From: Vibrio sinaloensis
GTDB lineage: Bacteria; Pseudomonadota; Gammaproteobacteria; Enterobacterales; Vibrionaceae
Reading direction: 5' to 3'
NCBI RefSeq assembly: GCF_023195835.1
Contig: NZ_CP096200.1
Span: forward strand, 558,001 to 622,000
Length of the DNA: 64,000 bases
Shown: piece by piece, positions 34,433 to 43,119 of the stretch
How the letters are laid out: each line of letters starts with the position of its first letter
Position numbering within the stretch: position 1 is the stretch's first letter
Notes under the pieces: model-generated
Seen by the model: only the letters and a program-made list of their open reading frames with translations
Database searches by the model: none
Told to the model about the DNA's origin: nothing
Made by a program: the position numbers and the translations under genes

Positions 34433-37400
34433 ATGAGAAGAACCTACCCCAGAGTTACCATCCGAGTTGCGCTTGGTACCTTGTTTGTTTTAATGACCAC
34501 GATAACCATCGCCGTGGCTGTCTCACTGCAATACTACTTTTACAAACAGTCTGAACTCGACAATACCTTGGTCAGATATCATAACGTGGCCAGCAATGTA
34601 AAAAACCAGATCGTGCAACTTGATCGCACTGCTGTCGGCTTGATCAACAAAGCCGCCCTGTCGTTTGATTTCTTTAAACCCGATATGGAAAACCCTGATT
34701 ACCTGATACGGCTATTGAGCACCGTATTGGCGTACGACGATAATATTTACAGTATCTACCTCGCCGACAGCCAAGAAAACCTGTTTCAAGTCATCGATTT
34801 AGATACCAAAATCAGCAAGCAAAAGTTGCTCGGACGCGAAGATGAAAGCTGGCTGGTGGTTTATCACCACAGGACTGACCAAGGCCGAGTGCGCACCTTG
34901 TCTTTTTACAACGATGATCTCGTTTTAACTCGCACCGCGCAAAGTCGAACTAACTTACTGCCGTCACTGCGTCCTTGGTATCAAAATGCTCGCTTTGACA
35001 AGGTACATAAAACCGAACCCTATCTATTCAATCATCTCAATATCACCGGCCAGACTTACTCCAAGAGAATTAGTAACACCGACCTAGTCATCGGCCTTGA
35101 CTATACTCAGACCACGATTCAATCGTACTTAAGGCGCAACGCCGAGGCTGTCGTTGATGATGAGCAAGAGTTTGAAGCCTACCTGTTCCTTGATGATGGC
35201 CGACTGATTGCCACCAATCAGAATATTAAAATCGACCAAGATTTACCCATCGTTCCCTCCTTAGCACTCACTGCCCACCAACGTGACCTGATTCAACGTA
35301 CCCCGATACTCAGAGTATCGAGCCAACTTGATTGGGAGCCGATCGATTTTGCGGTATCAGGCCAGCCCTATGGTTACGCCATTGATATGATGAACCTGAT
35401 TAGCCACAAAACTGGACTTAAGTTCAATTATATTAATGGCTTAAGCTGGCCCCAATTGGTCGAGCAATACCATCAAGGTCGGCTGGACATATTGCATTCG
35501 GTTGCCGCAGAGGACCAATCCTCATTTGCTGAGGCCATCAGTTTGCCTCTGTTTCGCTCTGAGTTCGCCTTGGCAAACCGAGAAAGCAGCGTAGACATAG
35601 ACCAAGTGATTAAGCAAACGGGTTATCGGATTGGGGTGCTAGAGGGTTGGACCATACAGCAGCGCTTCGAGCAGACCTTTCCGCAAGCAAACTTTGTGTT
35701 TTACACCAGCTTAGAAAGTGCGTTAGAGCAGTTGGAAGTGGGTGAAATCGATGCAGTGCTCGACAATCGTCTGGTGCTGAGCAAAAAAGTTGACTCACTC
35801 ACAATAGATAGTATCGAGCTCACGCCGATTTCACCTCAGGTGCTTAATGACCAGTTTCGCTTAGTGCTTACACCCGAATACAAGTACCTGAAACCTATCC
35901 TGTCGCAGGCGATTGAGCAAATCAACCGCCCGGCAACGCAGCAATACCTAAGCAAAAAATGGTCAAAAGAGCGACCCATCTATACCCATATCCCCTATGA
36001 CACGGTACTCGATCTCAGCCAAGATGCTCAGCGTCAAGGTCAACTGCAAAGCGTGATGCTCAACGGTCAATCCCACTATCTGTTTCTAGAAAAGCTCACC
36101 ACATCAGAGTCACTGATCTTTGCCGTTTTGATTCCAGAGCAACAGATTATCAATTTGGTCAATCAACGCATCTACCAGTTCATCCTCTACTCATTGGTGG
36201 TGTTACTGCTTTTGCTGCCTGTGGTGTGGTTTTTTGCGATTCCGGTGGTGCGTCCGATTAAGCAAATCGAGCAGCAAGCTAAGTTAATCGCACGGCGTCG
36301 CTATGACGATATTCATTTGGTACCAAGCCGGGTAAAAGAGTTGCATCAATTGTCGAGGTCGATGTGCAACATGGCCAAATCACTCGATTGCTATCAGCAA
36401 GAGCAGCAGGTCTTTATTGATTCGTTTATTCAATTGGTCGCCGATGCGATTGACGAAAAGTCGCCATACACTGGTGGCCACTGTATGCGAGTTCCCGAGT
36501 TGGCCATGATGTTGATTGAGCAAGCGCAAGCGAGTAAAAATGGGACATTCGCTGATTTTGGCTTCAACAGCGAAGCCGAATGGCGTGAATTTAGAGTCGC
36601 AGCTTGGCTGCACGACTGCGGAAAAATCACCACTCCAGAATATGTCGTCGACAAAGCCACCAAACTCGAAACCAACTACAACCGTATCCACGAAATTCGC
36701 ACTCGGTTTGAAGTGTTGTGGCGCGATGCCAAAATCGATGCTTTGCAAAGTCAGCTCGACCAGAGCCTATCAGCACCAGACGCAGCGGCAATGCTCAGTG
36801 AGCGATTTGAACAACTCACCCAACAATTTGAACAGATCGCCAAAGCCAATTTGGGCGGTGAGTTTATGAGTGACGACGAGATAACTCAGATTATTGAGAT
36901 CGGGCAGCAAACCTGGCAGCGGCACTTTGATGACCGATTAGGCTTGTCACCCAACGAGTTAGCGCGCTTCCCTGACGATGCAAACAATGACGATACCCGT
37001 GAGACACTGCTTAGCGATAAAGCTTGGCATGTGATTGAACGCGAGCGTCAGTATTCGCTGGCACCGGAGCTTGGCATCAATATGGCGATCCCTGACCACT
37101 TGTACAACTTAGGCGAGATTTACAACCTATCGATTCGCCGTGGCACACTTACCGCAGAAGAGCGGTTCAAGATCAATGAGCATATGATCAGCGGGATTAA
37201 GATGCTCAACAATATTCCTTTCCCCGAAGAGCTCAAGCGTGTGCCGCAATATGCCACCACTCACCATGAAACACTCAAAGGCAGTGGCTACCCACGTAAA
37301 TTGGCCGCCGACCAACTCTCGATTCCCGAAAGAGTACTGGCTATTGCAGATGTATTTGAAGCATTGACTGCTTCAGATAGACCATACAAACAGCCGAAAA

Positions 37401-37567
37401 CCTTATCTCAGTCCTTAGATATCATGCACTTTATGGTTAAAGACCAACATCTTGATGGCGAACTGTTCCGCTTATTTATCGAGCAAGGGGTTTACTTAAC
37501 CTATGCCAAGCAGTTCCTAGCAACGGAGCAAATTGATGAGGTAGACGTCGATAAGTATCTGAGCTAA
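34433..37567 (+). CDS. Membrane sensor with Cache, SBP_bac_3, HAMP and HD-GYP domains
   Basis: 1044 residues. A transmembrane helix (about 11-35), a periplasmic Cache-like region (about 39-270), a bacterial extracellular solute-binding-3 domain (about 285-510), a second transmembrane helix (about 583-606), a HAMP-like linker, then an HD-GYP phosphodiesterase. Catalytic HDCGK is near 727 and the GSGYP motif near 950. About 120 extra residues, partly coiled-coil, separate the first HD-GYP helices from the INEHM part. HD-GYP enzymes hydrolyse c-di-GMP, and some vibrio members hydrolyse cGAMP. The start lacks a strong ribosome-binding site. It likely couples an amino-acid-like or polyamine signal to motility or biofilm control. 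Confidence 0.87.
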   Translation: MRRTYPRVTIRVALGTLFVLMTTITIAVAVSLQYYFYKQSELDNTLVRYHNVASNVKNQIVQLDRTAVGLINKAALSFDFFKPDMENPDYLIRLLSTVLAYDDNIYSIYLADSQENLFQVIDLDTKISKQKLLGREDESWLVVYHHRTDQGRVRTLSFYNDDLVLTRTAQSRTNLLPSLRPWYQNARFDKVHKTEPYLFNHLNITGQTYSKRISNTDLVIGLDYTQTTIQSYLRRNAEAVVDDEQEFEAYLFLDDGRLIATNQNIKIDQDLPIVPSLALTAHQRDLIQRTPILRVSSQLDWEPIDFAVSGQPYGYAIDMMNLISHKTGLKFNYINGLSWPQLVEQYHQGRLDILHSVAAEDQSSFAEAISLPLFRSEFALANRESSVDIDQVIKQTGYRIGVLEGWTIQQRFEQTFPQANFVFYTSLESALEQLEVGEIDAVLDNRLVLSKKVDSLTIDSIELTPISPQVLNDQFRLVLTPEYKYLKPILSQAIEQINRPATQQYLSKKWSKERPIYTHIPYDTVLDLSQDAQRQGQLQSVMLNGQSHYLFLEKLTTSESLIFAVLIPEQQIINLVNQRIYQFILYSLVVLLLLLPVVWFFAIPVVRPIKQIEQQAKLIARRRYDDIHLVPSRVKELHQLSRSMCNMAKSLDCYQQEQQVFIDSFIQLVADAIDEKSPYTGGHCMRVPELAMMLIEQAQASKNGTFADFGFNSEAEWREFRVAAWLHDCGKITTPEYVVDKATKLETNYNRIHEIRTRFEVLWRDAKIDALQSQLDQSLSAPDAAAMLSERFEQLTQQFEQIAKANLGGEFMSDDEITQIIEIGQQTWQRHFDDRLGLSPNELARFPDDANNDDTRETLLSDKAWHVIERERQYSLAPELGINMAIPDHLYNLGEIYNLSIRRGTLTAEERFKINEHMISGIKMLNNIPFPEELKRVPQYATTHHETLKGSGYPRKLAADQLSIPERVLAIADVFEALTASDRPYKQPKTLSQSLDIMHFMVKDQHLDGELFRLFIEQGVYLTYAKQFLATEQIDEVDVDKYLS

Positions 37568-37573
37568 ATCTAG

Positions 37574-37780
37574 ACGCTGCCTACTTGGTCGCAAGGCGAG
37601 TGGCAACTCTATGCAAAATATGGTGATTTTAACCAAAATGACTACGTGAGAAACTTTCGCTACTTTATTGTTGGCTTAGGTTTGATCACCTTTAGTTGTG
37701 GTTACTTTATCTCGTTTACGCTGTTAACCCATGACATCAACAACCAATACAACCTTAAACACATGTTACGTTATAACGGA
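37574..37780 (+). pseudogene. Possible remnant of a membrane-protein gene
   Basis: In the same frame as the HD-GYP gene, after its stop and one more TAG, a readable stretch codes for a hydrophilic segment (EWQLYAKYGDFNQNDYV), then one transmembrane helix (FIVGLGLITFSCGYFISF) and a short tail. It has no start with a ribosome-binding site, and the frame runs into a terminator. It may be the 3' remnant of a lost gene or chance. I do not recognise it. Confidence 0.3.
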
Positions 37781-37781
37781 A

Positions 37782-37820
37782 AAACCCTCTGCCAGCGCTA
37801 CGCCGCCGACAGAGGGTTTA
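37782..37820. terminator. Bidirectional terminator
   Basis: AAACCCTCTG / CAGAGGGTTT with a GC-rich loop between the HD-GYP gene and the convergent hydrolase. Confidence 0.75.
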
Positions 37821-37837
37821 GGGGTGTTATGAGCAGC

Positions 37838-38917
37838 TTAGTAGCTCACTTGGCACGTTTCCCATTGCGCTGTTTGGAACCCTGCGCTCGCTTGAGATGC
37901 CAAGTCGGCACACAGATTCTCTTTAACATCTTTAATATCGTTCATGTTAAAGCGAATGCTTGAGTAGGTATCAAAGTTTTTCACTTTTACGCTGCCGTTT
38001 TCCAAGTTGTAAATATATTGGATCCACGTGGTGTAAGTACCCATGTAGTTAGGGTCAATAATATCTTGTGGTACCAATGCGGCGGCATCATAAGTCGATT
38101 GCAGTTTCGCTTCCGTTTGCGCCCAAGTTAAGTTATCCCAGTTTTTCTGGCCGTTAGTCGTCCAAAGAAGACGTGCATTTCGGTCAAGAGAACTTATTGA
38201 GGTGTTGAGTTTGTTCGCTGTAGTGATCTCACTGAAATCGAACTGTTTAACATATTCACGGTGCTCTTGTTGTAGCGGCTCGTTGGCCATCACGCGCAGG
38301 TCATCTTGGCCGTTGTGAATCACGACTTTGCCACCCTCGTTCAATTGAATCAGCATCACGTCGCCAGATTTATCCTGTACTGACACGTGCAAGCCGTGTT
38401 TGCCAGCGTTAGGAAGCTCTGAATTCCAGGCAATTTGAAACTCGCCTTGCTCAAGCGCCGCTTTGGCCTCTTGAACCGTTTTAAAGTTCTGTGCAAAGAA
38501 GGTTGAAATATCGGCTAGATTGACCGCCGGCGCGCCATTGTCTTTATACTGAGCTAAGAAGGGCACTGAATCTTCCATATAGAGCACAGATGAAGCTAAC
38601 CCCTCAACGTTGATCGCTTCGGCGGCGACGCCATGGAAGACTTCAAAATCTCGCAACGCGACAGTTTGGTATTTGGCAGTCCACTTGGCCGCATTTTGGT
38701 ACTCGTTCACAGCGCCGGTTTGGTGCGTTTTACCCACGGGCATCACTTCAGCGACAGCGCCCATACGCTCTGCCCAATCTAAGGTGCGTACTACAGATTC
38801 ACCGTGCGGCGTATCAACTAAGATACGTGAACAGGCGTTAGCAACGCCAGAGACAGTGGCGATTGTCGCAGCGGCAAGAGCAACAGTAGCGAACTTGTTA
38901 AGTTTAAAGTTTTTCAT
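37838..38917 (-). CDS. Choloylglycine hydrolase / penicillin V acylase family enzyme (secreted)
   Basis: 359 residues from the second of two adjacent ATGs, better spaced from GAGG. A signal peptide ends VANA, and cleavage would expose Cys as the new N-terminus (CSRILVDT): the N-terminal nucleophile of the linear-amide hydrolase (cholylglycine hydrolase) family. Other family residues: Arg/Asp in VVRTLDW and Asn in AWNSELPN. Likely substrates are N-acyl amides such as acyl-homoserine lactones, penicillin V or conjugated bile salts. The substrate cannot be told. It acts in the periplasm or outside. Confidence 0.85.
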   Translation of the reverse strand: MKNFKLNKFATVALAAATIATVSGVANACSRILVDTPHGESVVRTLDWAERMGAVAEVMPVGKTHQTGAVNEYQNAAKWTAKYQTVALRDFEVFHGVAAEAINVEGLASSVLYMEDSVPFLAQYKDNGAPAVNLADISTFFAQNFKTVQEAKAALEQGEFQIAWNSELPNAGKHGLHVSVQDKSGDVMLIQLNEGGKVVIHNGQDDLRVMANEPLQQEHREYVKQFDFSEITTANKLNTSISSLDRNARLLWTTNGQKNWDNLTWAQTEAKLQSTYDAAALVPQDIIDPNYMGTYTTWIQYIYNLENGSVKVKNFDTYSSIRFNMNDIKDVKENLCADLASQASAGFQTAQWETCQVSY

Positions 38918-39053
38918 CATGACCTCGATTCTCAGATTGATCTATTGGCTTAGCTTCATGCCGCATCAGTCGCAGTTCCTTTCGTTAGAGACAGTATGCG
39001 ATGAAATGTCCAATCTGGTTATCGTCTCAGACTAGGTAAAAACCCTATGGTCA

Positions 39054-39830
39054 CTATACGCGTTCATCATCGCGTAAAGTCAGTACTTCGAACCCATCTT
39101 TCGTCACTAAAACCGTGTGCTCCCACTGCGCAGACAGTTTTTTGTCTCGCGTCACTACCGTCCAGCCATCTTTTTTGGTTTTGGTCTTTGCCGTGCCTTG
39201 GTTAATCATCGGCTCGATGGTAAACACCATACCCGGTTGCAACACTAAGCCAGTATTGGCAATCCCGTAGTGTAAGACTTGCGGATCTTCATGCATCTCT
39301 CGGCCAATACCGTGGCCACAATATTCGCGCACCACGCTGTAACCATGAGCCTCAGCGTAACTCTGAATCGCATGGCCGATGTCACCCAAGCGAACCCCTG
39401 GCCGCACCTGTTCAATCCCCCGCCACATTGCTTGATACGTTACGTCCACTAATCTGCGCGCTAAAGGGCTGGCGTTTGGCATCACGTACATCTTGCTTGA
39501 GTCAGTAATGTAGCCGCCTTTTTCAAGGGTAATATCAAGATTAATGATATCGCTATCCTTAAGAATCTGGCTGGCCTTAGGCACCCCATGGCACACTACA
39601 TCATTGAGCGAGGTGTTGAGCACATATTGATAACCATACTGCCCCTTACTTGCCGGGCGTGCCTGCAGTTCATCAACGATGAACTCCTCTACCTGTTGAT
39701 TGATTTCCATGGTCGACAAGCCTGGTTTTACCCAATCATCAAGCATGGCAAACACCTGGGCCAGCAACTGGCCAGAGGTACGCATCAACTCAATTTCCGC
39801 GTCGCTTTTAATAACGACATTACGCCCCAT
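39054..39830 (-). CDS. map: Type I methionine aminopeptidase (second-copy type)
   Basis: 258 residues from ATG 39830. All five metal ligands are seen: Asp in NLDITLEKGG, Asp in ITDSSKMY, His in GHGIGREMHEDP, Glu in FTIEPMIN, Glu in QWEHTVLV; the substrate His in VCHGVP is also present. It removes initiator Met in the cytoplasm. Its start overlaps the ParD-like gene by 11 nt, and there is no rpsB-tsf context, so this is probably a paralogue and not the housekeeping copy. Confidence 0.93.
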   Translation of the reverse strand: MGRNVVIKSDAEIELMRTSGQLLAQVFAMLDDWVKPGLSTMEINQQVEEFIVDELQARPASKGQYGYQYVLNTSLNDVVCHGVPKASQILKDSDIINLDITLEKGGYITDSSKMYVMPNASPLARRLVDVTYQAMWRGIEQVRPGVRLGDIGHAIQSYAEAHGYSVVREYCGHGIGREMHEDPQVLHYGIANTGLVLQPGMVFTIEPMINQGTAKTKTKKDGWTVVTRDKKLSAQWEHTVLVTKDGFEVLTLRDDERV

Positions 39831-40056
39831 GCTTGATGTCCTCACCGTTAGAAACATTCGCCAGTGAAACCTCGGCTGATTGCAGTAAATCAGCCACCAA
39901 TTGATTGAACGTCAAATGTGGATGCAACTCGGCCAGTAGACCAATTTTGATCCAGAACTCGGCTTGCGAGTTAATCGAGCGCGACATGACCGAGCTCGCC
40001 TTGCGTAGCTCTTCGTGCAACTCTTCCGATATTTTTACTATACCCAAAATATTCAC
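39820..40056 (-). CDS. ParD-like antitoxin-family protein
   Basis: 78 residues. The N-terminal ribbon-helix-helix pattern (ILGIVKISEELHEELRKASSVMSRSINSQAEFWIKIG) matches the ParD-like family. AAGGTG precedes the ATG. No ParE toxin is adjacent; instead the next gene, overlapping by 11 nt, is a methionine aminopeptidase. The promoter contains an inverted repeat that may be its own operator. Confidence 0.82.
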   Translation of the reverse strand: MNILGIVKISEELHEELRKASSVMSRSINSQAEFWIKIGLLAELHPHLTFNQLVADLLQSAEVSLANVSNGEDIKHGA

Positions 40057-40059
40057 CTT

Positions 40060-40087
40060 ATATACAAAATATATATAAATTGTATAT
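40060..40087. promoter_or_regulatory. Inverted repeat in the ParD-like/map promoter
   Basis: ATATACAA (40060-40067) and TTGTATAT (40080-40087) form an 8-bp inverted repeat with a 12-bp AT-only spacer. It covers the likely -10 region just upstream of the ribosome-binding site. This suits autorepression by a ribbon-helix-helix dimer. Confidence 0.45.
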
Positions 40088-40227
40088 GTATTGAATGTCA
40101 GGTCAAGTCACTGATCACTTTGATCCGGTTAAGTGTTACGCCTAAATCCCCTATCGATCAGATAATGCTCAATCTTACTGGCTATTTCACGCCTTATTGA
40201 TAAAACTATACATAGAGAGGGTTATTG

Positions 40228-41298
40228 ATGGACTGGGTGTGGCTAGCTTACGGTTATTCACTGTCCGTCCCACCTAAACCGACCACTGAGGACGCCATGC
40301 CTTCACATCAGAAGTTAATACAAGTCATCAATATACAGTCGGAGATTGCTCAGCTGGGGCTGGATCTCGGTAGAATCATGCAGTTTGTCGTCGAACGAAC
40401 CCTCTCTCTGGTCGACGCTGATGGCGCTGTAATCGAACTCGCCGAGCAACAAGACATGATCTATCGCGCCGCCTCAGGTATCACCGCCAAATCTTTAGGT
40501 CTGCGGCTCAAAATCGACTCGAGTCTATCCGGTTTATGTATCCGCTCCGGCGAGGTGTTGACCTGCTTTGATGCTGAATCCGACCCGAGAGTCGACCAAA
40601 CGGCTTGTCGAAATATGGGCATTCGCTCAATGGTGGTGGTGCCGCTGACGTTCCAAGCAACAACAATAGGCGTGTTGAAAGCTGCGTCTTCCCATGCCTA
40701 TAAGTTTGATCAACAAGATATTTTCTTGCTCGAAAAGTTAGCCACTATGGTTGCCGCGATGATGTCCTTGTGTGAGAAATACGACCGAGACGCCCTGTTT
40801 ATCAAAGCCACTCATGATGATTTGACCGGGCTGGCCAATCGAGCTCTATTTATGGAACGTTTTCGAACCACTCTGGAGCAGTGTCAGAAGTTTGAACAAC
40901 AATCGGCGCTTGTAATTAGCGATTTGGATGGACTAAAGACAATCAATGACAATCAAGGTCACCTAGCGGGTGATGCCGCGATTTGTGAGTTTGCTAACCG
41001 AGTACAAAAACTCACCGATTGTTCGAATACCGCAGCTCGATTAGGGGGCGATGAGTTTGGGGTGATTCTTGCCCCTATCAACCATGGTGCGGAGGTACAA
41101 GATTTCGTCTATGAGCTCGAATCTGAGCTGTCTGAACCTATCGAATTTGAAGATCAACAGATTCAAATCAGCGCCAGTGTCGGCTATGCCTTGATCCCCA
41201 AAGATGGACTAGAGATTAATCAACTGATTCATCTGGCCGACCAGCGCATGTACTCGGCAAAACGTGCCCGCAAAGCGCGCCGTGCGATACGGCACTAA
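40228..41298 (+). CDS. GAF-GGDEF diguanylate cyclase
   Basis: 356 residues from ATG 40228 (GAGAGG upstream). A second ATG at 40297 with GAGGA is also possible. GAF sensor about 40-185 and GGDEF about 200-350 with intact ARLGGDEFGV, preceded by DDLTGLANR. It should make c-di-GMP. No inhibitory RxxD motif is obvious five residues before GGDEF (the residues there are SNTAARL). No transmembrane segment, so it senses a cytoplasmic signal. Monocistronic. Confidence 0.9.
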   Translation: MDWVWLAYGYSLSVPPKPTTEDAMPSHQKLIQVINIQSEIAQLGLDLGRIMQFVVERTLSLVDADGAVIELAEQQDMIYRAASGITAKSLGLRLKIDSSLSGLCIRSGEVLTCFDAESDPRVDQTACRNMGIRSMVVVPLTFQATTIGVLKAASSHAYKFDQQDIFLLEKLATMVAAMMSLCEKYDRDALFIKATHDDLTGLANRALFMERFRTTLEQCQKFEQQSALVISDLDGLKTINDNQGHLAGDAAICEFANRVQKLTDCSNTAARLGGDEFGVILAPINHGAEVQDFVYELESELSEPIEFEDQQIQISASVGYALIPKDGLEINQLIHLADQRMYSAKRARKARRAIRH

Positions 41299-41299
41299 A

Positions 41300-41319
41300 A
41301 AGGGAGCATCGCGCTCCCC
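41300..41319 (-). terminator. Terminator of the ydcH-like gene
   Basis: GGGAGC / GCTCCC with five T residues following in the leftward direction. Confidence 0.65.
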
Positions 41320-41353
41320 TATTCAATATCCTTGGCTGATGCCAGTCACTGCT

Positions 41354-41593
41354 TTATTTGGCAACTAGATAGTGATGCAACCTATCTTTCATTTCAGCGC
41401 GATTATGTTTCATCAGTAGCATTTCTTGATCACTGATCGGTGAGTCGCGTAACTCGAGTTTGCGGATATCTTTATCGAGCTGATTGTATTCTCTCATCAA
41501 GCTGTCAAACGTCTCATCACTTTTGGCAAGGGTGATAATGGTTTGTTTGTACTCTGGAAACTCTTTCAACAGTGAGTGGTCTTCACCAAGCAT
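41354..41593 (-). CDS. ydcH: YdcH/DUF465-family small protein
   Basis: 79 residues, highly charged and helical (LLKEFPEYKQTIITL ... YNQLDKDIRKLELRDSPIS ... HNRAEMKDRLHHYL), the pattern of the YdcH family. Members are short coiled proteins of unknown function. The 200-nt gap upstream of it holds no convincing gene. Confidence 0.8.
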   Translation of the reverse strand: MLGEDHSLLKEFPEYKQTIITLAKSDETFDSLMREYNQLDKDIRKLELRDSPISDQEMLLMKHNRAEMKDRLHHYLVAK

Positions 41594-41792
41594 ATATGGA
41601 CCTTCCTATTTACTCATCGAATCAACTGGCTAATTTTCAACCATAGCAATGAAAGGCGATCATTAAAGCGATCAACAGCACTTACTGACATGAAATTTTT
41701 GCAATCGTGATTGTGATGATTTTTTGAGACAAGGCTAAACGAGAAGTGGCTTTCATTGCTGTGGAAGCAATGAAAGCACAAGGCACTATCGG

Positions 41793-42254
41793 TTACTTTT
41801 GCGCACGTTGCCAATGCACCAGCCACTTATCCAAATGGTTAGCAAACTGCTGTCTGTCAGCTTGACTCAGTGGCGCTGGTCCACCGGTTTGGAGACCGCT
41901 GCTGCGCATGGTTTCCATAAAGTCACGAATGTTCAATCGAGATTTGATGTTTTCTTTGGTAAACATTTCACCGCGTGAGCTAAGTGCATGCCCTCCTTTG
42001 GTAATCACTTCATCGGCGAGAGGAATATCACTGGTAATGACAAGATCGCCGCTTTGACAGCGCTTAACGATTTCGTTATCGGCCACATCAAACCCTGCTT
42101 GTACTTGAAGCATGGTGATTTTGTTCGATGCAGGTGTACGAATAAACTGATTGGCGACTAAGGTCACTTCCACCCCAGTGCGCTCTGCTGCTCGATAAAG
42201 AATGTCTCTTACTACAACCGGACAGGCGTCTGCATCGACCCATATTTTGTTCAC
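41793..42254 (-). CDS. yaiI: YaiI/YqxD-family (DUF188) protein
   Basis: 153 residues starting with GTG at 42254, eight nt after AAGGA. The family's N-terminus is [11 protein letters not shown], which this start gives. The acidic residues of [15 protein letters not shown] and [13 protein letters not shown] suggest a PIN-like nuclease fold. Function is unproven. A longer upstream frame lacks family similarity. Confidence 0.88.
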   Translation of the reverse strand: MNKIWVDADACPVVVRDILYRAAERTGVEVTLVANQFIRTPASNKITMLQVQAGFDVADNEIVKRCQSGDLVITSDIPLADEVITKGGHALSSRGEMFTKENIKSRLNIRDFMETMRSSGLQTGGPAPLSQADRQQFANHLDKWLVHWQRAQK

Positions 42255-42333
42255 TCTGATTTCCTTACTGCTGTTCGCGCACACAAAGCGCTAAGGCGGC
42301 CATTAGACCGCACTTTTGCCAATCTCGATAGTG

Positions 42334-42654
42334 CTATTTGAACTTCACCGCGGTCCCACTCACGCTGACCATCATCATGCTGCCGCCACTGCCGATCACT
42401 TCGTAATCAATATCGATGCCAACAATACCATCGGCACCCAGTTCACGCGCTTTAGCTTCCATCTCTTCAAAGGCAATTTCTCGCGCCCGACCCATTTCTC
42501 GCTCGTAAGCCCCTGAACGGCCGCCAACCACATCACGAATCGCACCAAACATATCTTTAAAAATATTGGCGCCCAAGATGGCCTCGCCGACAACCACGCC
42601 CAAGTAATCTTGCACTGGGCGCCCTTCGACAACGGCAGTGGTAGTTTTTAACAT
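42334..42654 (-). CDS. ybjQ: YbjQ/UPF0145 family protein
   Basis: 106 residues from ATG 42654 (AAGGAG upstream), the standard length. The conserved core [18 protein letters not shown] is intact. Sometimes called heavy-metal-binding domain proteins; they form pentameric rings, and no function is proven. Confidence 0.9.
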   Translation of the reverse strand: MLKTTTAVVEGRPVQDYLGVVVGEAILGANIFKDMFGAIRDVVGGRSGAYEREMGRAREIAFEEMEAKARELGADGIVGIDIDYEVIGSGGSMMMVSVSGTAVKFK

Positions 42655-42848
42655 GGTGTTCTCCTTACGTATTAAATGACTAGAGTGAGAGCCTAACTTC
42701 ATCTTTTCAAACACTGCGGCAAACCACAGATTATGATTCAGTATCGAAACTAGGCTGCTCAACTGCAACTCTTTTTGACCATAGCGCGAGAAACAAACCC
42801 GCATAAACAAATTCGCCCCTAAGCAGTATGCGGATTAGGGGCGAATGA

Positions 42849-43106
42849 CTATTTGACGCGTAGCAATCGATGTTTGACTGTGCCCAGTTCAAACTCCATC
42901 ACTTGCGAGCGCTGCATTTTTTCAATCTTTTCAATCATGGTTTGGCTGTAGCCTTTGCGTTTCATCCACTGCATTGGCTCGGCAAAGCTATCTTCATTAA
43001 CCACATAAGGCTCACCTCTATGCTCGCCAGCAAACACATTCACCACCCAGACTCTGGACTGAAAATCGAGTACATCTAATAGACTGGCTTTTAGCTTCTT
43101 CAACAT
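42849..43106 (-). CDS. Conserved-looking hypothetical protein downstream of LysE
   Basis: 85 residues from ATG 43106. Charged, with an N-terminal helix (LKKLKASLLDVLDF), a beta-like part and a C-terminal basic tail; no membrane segment. I do not recognise the family. It lies 13 nt after the LysE-family exporter gene and is probably co-transcribed with it. Confidence 0.6.
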   Translation of the reverse strand: MLKKLKASLLDVLDFQSRVWVVNVFAGEHRGEPYVVNEDSFAEPMQWMKRKGYSQTMIEKIEKMQRSQVMEFELGTVKHRLLRVK

Positions 43107-43119
43107 AGTGAAACACCAA

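Noticed and set aside
37646..37963. 105-residue open frame
   Set aside because: It reads through a strong terminator and overlaps the hydrolase gene on the other strand; only its first part is kept as a possible remnant.
39820..40056. Classical ParDE toxin-antitoxin module
   Set aside because: No ParE-like toxin is present on either side; only the antitoxin-like half is found.
41614..41826. 70-residue leftward frame with many Cys and His
   Set aside because: Overlaps the yaiI end, has no ribosome-binding site and has random composition.
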